Shown here piece after piece: positions 59,198 to 64,000 of a DNA stretch of 64,000 nt. This DNA comes from Mahella australiensis 50-1 BON (GTDB lineage: Bacteria; Bacillota; Clostridia; Mahellales; Mahellaceae): the NCBI RefSeq assembly GCF_000213255.1, contig NC_015520.1:3071973-3135972 (forward strand). Direction: 5' to 3'. How positions within the stretch are numbered: position 1 is the stretch's first letter; each line of letters starts with the position of its first letter. Position numbers and translations under genes: made by a program. The notes under the pieces are model-generated. The model was not told where the DNA came from, did not search any database, and saw nothing but the letters and a program-made list of their open reading frames with translations.

Positions 59198-60094
59198 TCA
59201 CCCTTTTATCGAACCTACCAATATGCCTTTTATAAAGTATTTCTGAGCAAAAGGATAAACCATAAAAATGGGAGCCACAGTCACTACCAACATAGCCATT
59301 TTGAGGGATTCTGGAGTAATGCTTATCTTACGCGCCATCGACCCTACAGCCGTCGAAAGATTTTTATCCTTAAAAAAGCTCATCATATCCGCACCCTGCA
59401 AGATATTCAAGAGCAATGTCTGCATGGGCCAAAGCCGCGTATCGCTTACCATAATGGTACCATCCAGCCAGTCATTCCATTGAGCTATTCCACCCAAAAG
59501 AATTACAGTGGCAAGCGCCGGTTTGATCAACGGCATTACTATATGCCAGTAAATAGTCCAATAATTCGCTCCATCCAAGTGCGCACTTTCTTCTAATGAC
59601 TCAGGTAAATCTTTTATGCTTATACGAAGAAGCATAATATAAAATGGCGTAGCCAGCCATGGAATTACATATACCAATATATTATTCGTCAAATTCAACG
59701 CCTTGCAAATAAGGAAATAAGGGATTATACCTCCGCCGAAGTACATCGGAATAACGATCATCCAATTGAAAAACTTTCTAAACGGCATGTCCGACTTGCT
59801 TATACCATAAGCAAACATAGAATTCACAATTACTCCTAGCGAGGCTCCTACAACGGTTCTGAAAACCGATATGAAAAAGCTTGTTATAATTCTGTCGTCT
59901 TCAAATAATTTAGCATAGTTCTCCAAAGTAAACTTTCTCGGGAAAAAGTATATACCGCCGCGCATCGCATCAATGCCATCATTAAATGATAGAGCGATAA
60001 CATAAATAAACGGATATATGCATATAAACATAAATAGTATCATCAATATCACATTAAATATATCAAATACTTTTTCCCCATTGCTCGTTTTCAT
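59198..60094 (-). CDS. sugar ABC transporter permease (LplC type)
   Basis: 298 residues with about six helices. EAA loop LPESLEESAHLDGANYWTIY with WHIVMPLIKPALAT. Ends GILVGSIKG. Partner of the next permease upstream. Confidence 0.94.
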   Translation of the reverse strand: MKTSNGEKVFDIFNVILMILFMFICIYPFIYVIALSFNDGIDAMRGGIYFFPRKFTLENYAKLFEDDRIITSFFISVFRTVVGASLGVIVNSMFAYGISKSDMPFRKFFNWMIVIPMYFGGGIIPYFLICKALNLTNNILVYVIPWLATPFYIMLLRISIKDLPESLEESAHLDGANYWTIYWHIVMPLIKPALATVILLGGIAQWNDWLDGTIMVSDTRLWPMQTLLLNILQGADMMSFFKDKNLSTAVGSMARKISITPESLKMAMLVVTVAPIFMVYPFAQKYFIKGILVGSIKG

Positions 60095-60109
60095 AACTGC
60101 ACCTCCGCC

Positions 60110-61042
60110 TTATATAATAGATTCGTTTACGAGCTTCTTGGAAACCCAGTTAGCTACAAGGAATAGAATAAGCCCTACCACAGACTTAAACATACCGAGA
60201 GCCGCACCAATAGATAAATCATTTATTGAACCGCTGGTCAGCGTTCTAAGCACCGCGGTATCCAGTATATCGGCTATATCTCTTACAGCAAGGTTGTTCA
60301 TGGTCCACATCTGATCAAAGCCGGCATTTAATATACCGCCCACCTGCATTATAAACAATAAGGCTATCGTACTGTAAAGAGACGGTAAAGTAATATATAT
60401 CGCCTGTTTAAACCTTCCTGCACCATCGATCTTAGCAGCCTCATAATTTTCTACAGGTATCGTAGATATAGCAGCTATATAGAATATAGTACTATACCCA
60501 AGCGATTTCCATAAATCCGTAAAAACAATTATCGGATAAAAAAGGTTCTTTTGCTGCATAAACAGAATGGCATCGTTAGTCAGCCCCAATTTCATTAAAA
60601 CTTGGTTGACCACGCCATTAGCGGAAAGCATGCTGTACCATATACCGGAAACGATTACCCATGATACGAAATTGGGCATATAAGTAATGGTTTGAACGGT
60701 TTTCTTAAACCGCTGATTACGCAATTCATTGAGCAACAGTGCAAAAATAATAGGCGCAGGAAAATTGACAAGGAGTTTCAAACTGCTTATAACCAATGTA
60801 TTGCGTAAAGAACGCCCAAATACCGGTGAACTGAATACTCTCCTGAAATTTTCGAATCCTACCCATTCGCTGCCTAAAAATCCTGATACCGGGTCATATT
60901 GTTGAAACACCATAACTAAGCCAGCCATAGGCAAATAAGCAAACAAGATGAGTATAACCCCAGCTGGTATCAAAAAAAGATATAGCATACGGTATTTTTT
61001 CATCAAACGCTTTGTTTCTTCAGAAAATCCTAGTTTTCTCAT
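60110..61042 (-). CDS. sugar ABC transporter permease (LplB type)
   Basis: 310 residues with about six helices. LFLIPAGVILILFAYLPMAG and EAA loop IPVENYEAAKIDGAGRFKQA with IYITLPSLYSTIAL. Start ATG 61042 follows GGGAGTG; a TTG is just upstream. Confidence 0.94.
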   Translation of the reverse strand: MRKLGFSEETKRLMKKYRMLYLFLIPAGVILILFAYLPMAGLVMVFQQYDPVSGFLGSEWVGFENFRRVFSSPVFGRSLRNTLVISSLKLLVNFPAPIIFALLLNELRNQRFKKTVQTITYMPNFVSWVIVSGIWYSMLSANGVVNQVLMKLGLTNDAILFMQQKNLFYPIIVFTDLWKSLGYSTIFYIAAISTIPVENYEAAKIDGAGRFKQAIYITLPSLYSTIALLFIMQVGGILNAGFDQMWTMNNLAVRDIADILDTAVLRTLTSGSINDLSIGAALGMFKSVVGLILFLVANWVSKKLVNESII

Positions 61043-61100
61043 CAAGACACTCCCTTTTTAAAATAAAACAAACAAAATAAACCACTCAAATCACGCATTA

Positions 61101-61156
61101 AGTATAACATGGTTCATTCTGTTTGTATTTGCACTATTGGACTCACAATGTGGACT
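61101..61156 (-). promoter_or_regulatory. promoter with AraC-type tandem half-sites before the permease operon
   Basis: Minus-strand -10 TATACT (plus 61101-61106). Two direct copies of AGTCCA-N7 stand at 13-bp spacing (plus TGGACT at 61138-61143 and 61151-61156), next to a weak -35. This layout suits binding by the YesN-type regulator encoded upstream. Confidence 0.6.
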
Positions 61157-61193
61157 ATTTCTATATATTCTGATGAAATTATTCTCCTAAAAA

Positions 61194-61898
61194 TTATAAA
61201 TTTTCTCGAAATTCCGACGGAGTCTTACCGGTTTTTTTCTTAAAAATCCTATCAAAATAATGCGGATCATCATACCCTACCGACATTGCTATAGATTTCA
61301 CGCTCTGGTTTGTTTTTGTGATAAGCTCGACCGCTCTCTTTATTCTGAGTGATGTCAGATAGTCGGTAAAACTATATCCAACCTTGTTTTTTATGAGCAC
61401 TGAAATATATTTAGGGCTAAAATTAAACTTTTCAGCCAATATTTCCAACGTTAAAGGAGAGGAAAAATTCTGCTCGATGTAGCGAATGATTTTATCGCTT
61501 TCGGATAGCATTTCCTCGTATTTATCCTTTAACTGCAATATGCACTTTTTCAATGCCTCTTCTAATTCACTGCTTTTAACAGGCTTAAGGACATAACTAT
61601 TCACACCGCTTCTCATAGCCTGGCGCGCATATTCGAACTCGGCATATCCGCTTACAACGATAAACTGAGTAACATGGTCTATTTTTCTAACCTCTTCGAT
61701 AAACTCCAATCCACTCATTAGCGGCATCTTTATATCCACAATAATGACATCTGGCAGCAGCCTTCTATAAAATTCCAACGCCTCTTCGCCGTTTTCGGCT
61801 TCGCCTACAACGCTCGTTTTAATACTTATCTCCTGCAATGTATAGCGTATACTGCTCCTAACCAAAGGTTCATCATCCGCGATCAATATAGTTAACAC
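61194..61898 (-). CDS. YesN-type response regulator (AraC output)
   Basis: 234 residues. Receiver: ILIADDEPLVRSSIRYTLQE (DD pair), PDVIIVDIKMPLMSGLEFIE (phospho-Asp), YVLKPVKSSELEEAL (Lys). C-terminal AraC domain: LTLEILAEKFNFSPKYISVL, VKSIAMSVGYDDPHYFDRIF, GKTPSEFREN. Start GTG 61898 follows GGAAG and overlaps the kinase gene by 26 bases; the longer frame is not supported. Shorter than many YesN proteins (no middle domain). Confidence 0.93.
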   Translation of the reverse strand: MLTILIADDEPLVRSSIRYTLQEISIKTSVVGEAENGEEALEFYRRLLPDVIIVDIKMPLMSGLEFIEEVRKIDHVTQFIVVSGYAEFEYARQAMRSGVNSYVLKPVKSSELEEALKKCILQLKDKYEEMLSESDKIIRYIEQNFSSPLTLEILAEKFNFSPKYISVLIKNKVGYSFTDYLTSLRIKRAVELITKTNQSVKSIAMSVGYDDPHYFDRIFKKKTGKTPSEFRENL

Positions 61899-63693
61899 TT
61901 TGCATCGCTTCCTTTCTATCCATCTTCGAAATCCTGACACATATCTCGGTATACCGGCCCAAAACACTGTCGACGGTAAGCCCATAACCATCCCCATATA
62001 ACAAGTACAACCTTTCATGTATGTTTCTTAGTCCTATTCCGAAGTTATCATTTTCTACAGTGCCGCTTTTATCATATATATATTCTCTGAGTTTTATAAG
62101 TTTTTCTTCCGGTATCCCCACACCATTATCCCGTATAACAAAAACAATATCGTCGCCGTCAAATCCACCTCGGATATCGAGCCTGTATCCACCGCTCATC
62201 TGTTCCATGCTGTGGCTTATGGAATTTTCAACTATGGGTTGCAATATGAATTTCAACGTCCAATAAGGAAGTATTCTATCATCTATATCATAAAAAACCT
62301 CCATCCTATTTCCGTATCTCACTCGCTGGATATCGAGATAATTGCGCACATGTTCAATTTCGTAGCGTATTTCGGTCATTGGACTCTTATCCCTATTCAT
62401 ATTATAATGGAACATATCGCTCAGTTTCTCAATCATCATAATCACGCTCCGAGAATCATTTTGCTGAGCCAATGCTTTTATAGATTGGAACGTATTAAAG
62501 AGAAAATGAGGGTTTATCTGTTTTTGTAAAGCATCTATCTCGGCCTTTTTCTTTAACACTTGGTTTTGCCTTACGGAAGCAATCATAGCATTAAAGGAAT
62601 TTATCAGATCTCCCATTTCATCCTCAAGTTCTAGATCAATTTGTCCAGCGAATTCCTTTTTCTCTATATCATGAATAAACCTCAAAATTTGCTTTATAGG
62701 CTTTGAATACGTGTCAGATACAAATCTTGCCACAATTATTAAAAGTAAAATAGCGACTATTAGTATTGAAAATACCAGCAACTGAAAATCCAAAACCTCT
62801 TTTTCAGCATACTTTTTATCGGCAAACGCTATGAAATTCCACCCTGATGTCCTAGATTTCCATGATGAATAATAAAAATCCTTGTTAATACCAAATGCAT
62901 AATTACCACTATCTTTAATTTGATTGGACAACTGTTCTATAGGCAAATCATCCCCAAGAATAGACGGATCCGAATTATAAGCAACTTGACCATTATCATT
63001 TAAAACGAGCATAAATCCATTTTTTTCAAAGCTGGTGCCGCGCACTAAATCATCAAGAACATTTTTATCGATGGTTGCTATAATATAGCCTTCTATATCC
63101 CATTTATAGATGTTTCTTATATTCAAAGCATAAGCGAACTGTTCTCTATTTGAGGAAACCGGTGGTATAAAGTCAGACATTATATGGGTCTCTTTTACAC
63201 CATCTTCTAAGTATTTATACCATCTCATCTCCGGAATACCTTTTTTATCATAATCCGTTACAACATCCCTCGGATTTGACGACATGATATAGTTTTTATC
63301 CTTTACTATTATATAAATATTCATCCAATCGTAAAATTCATGTATATTTTTAATATAAGTGTAAGAATCTCTATACACAAGGTATGCTTTGTATCCTTCA
63401 TTATCTCCTGATATCAATGCTTTCACGTTATCCTCACGGCTCACCGTCATCACAGTATTCCTAAGAATATCCATATACTGATCAAAAACATTTACAGTCT
63501 GCTTAGCCTGGTTATCCAATAAATTCCTATTAAATTTATAAAGCAGGTTCCCAGATACATTTGTTACAATACATATCAAAGAAATAGTTATAAATATCCA
63601 AATAAAACATATCATAGCAAATAATTTATTGGCCATCCCTCGAGGAGTTATCATACGCATTAATTTATTGAATTTTTGCATCTCTTTATACAA
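61873..63693 (-). CDS. YesM-type sensor histidine kinase
   Basis: 606 residues. Membrane helices at ~20-45 (MICFIWIFITISLICIVTNV) and ~305-325 (LLVFSILIVAILLLIIVARF) flank an extracellular Cache-like sensor. HAMP follows, then the His_kinase domain with QINPHFLFNTFQSIKALAQQ (phospho-His) and the ATPase DNGVGIPEEKL and GIGLRNIHERLYLLYG. Starts at TTG 63693 behind GGAGG, or possibly ATG 63681. Partner of the YesN regulator, and its promoter lies in the oriC region. Confidence 0.93.
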   Translation of the reverse strand: MYKEMQKFNKLMRMITPRGMANKLFAMICFIWIFITISLICIVTNVSGNLLYKFNRNLLDNQAKQTVNVFDQYMDILRNTVMTVSREDNVKALISGDNEGYKAYLVYRDSYTYIKNIHEFYDWMNIYIIVKDKNYIMSSNPRDVVTDYDKKGIPEMRWYKYLEDGVKETHIMSDFIPPVSSNREQFAYALNIRNIYKWDIEGYIIATIDKNVLDDLVRGTSFEKNGFMLVLNDNGQVAYNSDPSILGDDLPIEQLSNQIKDSGNYAFGINKDFYYSSWKSRTSGWNFIAFADKKYAEKEVLDFQLLVFSILIVAILLLIIVARFVSDTYSKPIKQILRFIHDIEKKEFAGQIDLELEDEMGDLINSFNAMIASVRQNQVLKKKAEIDALQKQINPHFLFNTFQSIKALAQQNDSRSVIMMIEKLSDMFHYNMNRDKSPMTEIRYEIEHVRNYLDIQRVRYGNRMEVFYDIDDRILPYWTLKFILQPIVENSISHSMEQMSGGYRLDIRGGFDGDDIVFVIRDNGVGIPEEKLIKLREYIYDKSGTVENDNFGIGLRNIHERLYLLYGDGYGLTVDSVLGRYTEICVRISKMDRKEAMQSVNYIDRG

Positions 63694-64000
63694 ATTCCTC
63701 CAAGCTAATATCTTATTTCGACAATATAAGCGCTTATTCTACTACTACAGCATAGCACATTATAAACGAAAATTGAAGTTGATAATTACATAAAACTCTG
63801 CTATCATATACTTAACATAATTTATTCACAGGCTGTGGATAATATTGTGTATAACTTGTTCTTTAAAGTGAATATCGAATTGGTTTGCTCTACATATAGG
63901 CAAATTTGACTGTGGATTTTTGTAGCTTGAAAATGTTGGTAAATAAACAACATTTTATTTTTTGCCGAAAAAATGGTTTAAATAACGCTTTAAGCGTTTA
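63694..64000. other. probable oriC (DnaA-box cluster), continues beyond right edge
   Basis: Three DnaA boxes: TTATTCACA (63822-63830), TGTGGATAA (63834-63842, reverse) and TGTGTATAA (63846-63854, reverse); all match TTATNCACA. A weaker TGTGGATTT is at 63911. AT-rich tracts follow (63935-63985). A palindrome AACGCTT-T-AAGCGTT is at 63984-63998. No gene here. The dnaA gene would be expected just to the right. Confidence 0.75.

Overview
The window looks like the replication-origin region of a low-to-moderate GC, endospore-forming Clostridia-type Firmicute. It carries rpmH-rnpA-yidD-yidC-jag-mnmE-mnmG-rsmG, noc, soj/parB, perfect parS sites, the spore protein yyaC and several Lpl-type sugar ABC transporters with YesM/YesN or AraC regulators. 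A plant-polysaccharide-fermenting thermoanaerobe such as Mahella would fit, but the species is a guess.

1-23.1 kb is most of a siphovirus-type prophage whose far end lies left of the window. Reading right to left on the minus strand it has a Cro-like regulator, early genes, a replication module (O-like initiator with an internal iteron origin, DnaC-like helicase loader), RusA, an ArpU-like late regulator, HNH endonuclease, terminase, a portal protein fused to MuF and a putative toxin domain with a small immunity-like gene, protease, capsid, connectors, tail proteins and the tape measure. On the plus strand are the CI-like repressor, an ImmA-type protease, a DEDDh exonuclease, a DUF3800 protein, a membrane protein and a tyrosine integrase that ends beside tRNA-Thr.

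23.1-32.5 kb holds tRNA-Thr and tRNA-Arg, an IS1202/ISNCY-type insertion sequence with a 17-bp target duplication, a membrane AraC-type regulator and a sugar ABC transporter (two permeases and a binding lipoprotein) beside mannonate dehydratase (uxuA).

32.6-48 kb holds DUF4446, yyaC, cvpA, a URO-D-family/AraC pair, noc, a 776-bp gap with a giant nested hairpin and what looks like an orphan HEARO/omega RNA, then soj, parB and parS, a phosphoribosyltransferase, a DUF2600 terpene synthase, a CDF transporter, two exported proteins, a polyprenyl synthetase and a B12-binding radical SAM protein with a second parS inside it.

48-64 kb holds the rpmH-to-rsmG block on the minus strand. A second sugar operon (YesM/YesN, two permeases, binding protein, GH36 alpha-galactosidase, URO-D-family protein) lies between rpmH and a cluster of DnaA boxes at the right edge. 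That cluster is probably oriC, with dnaA expected just outside.

The most interesting items are the orphan omega RNA, the portal-MuF-toxin fusion with its immunity gene and terminator, the nested-stem structures at 37.8-38.1 kb and inside the IS, the iteron origin, and the programmed -1 frameshift in the tail chaperone.
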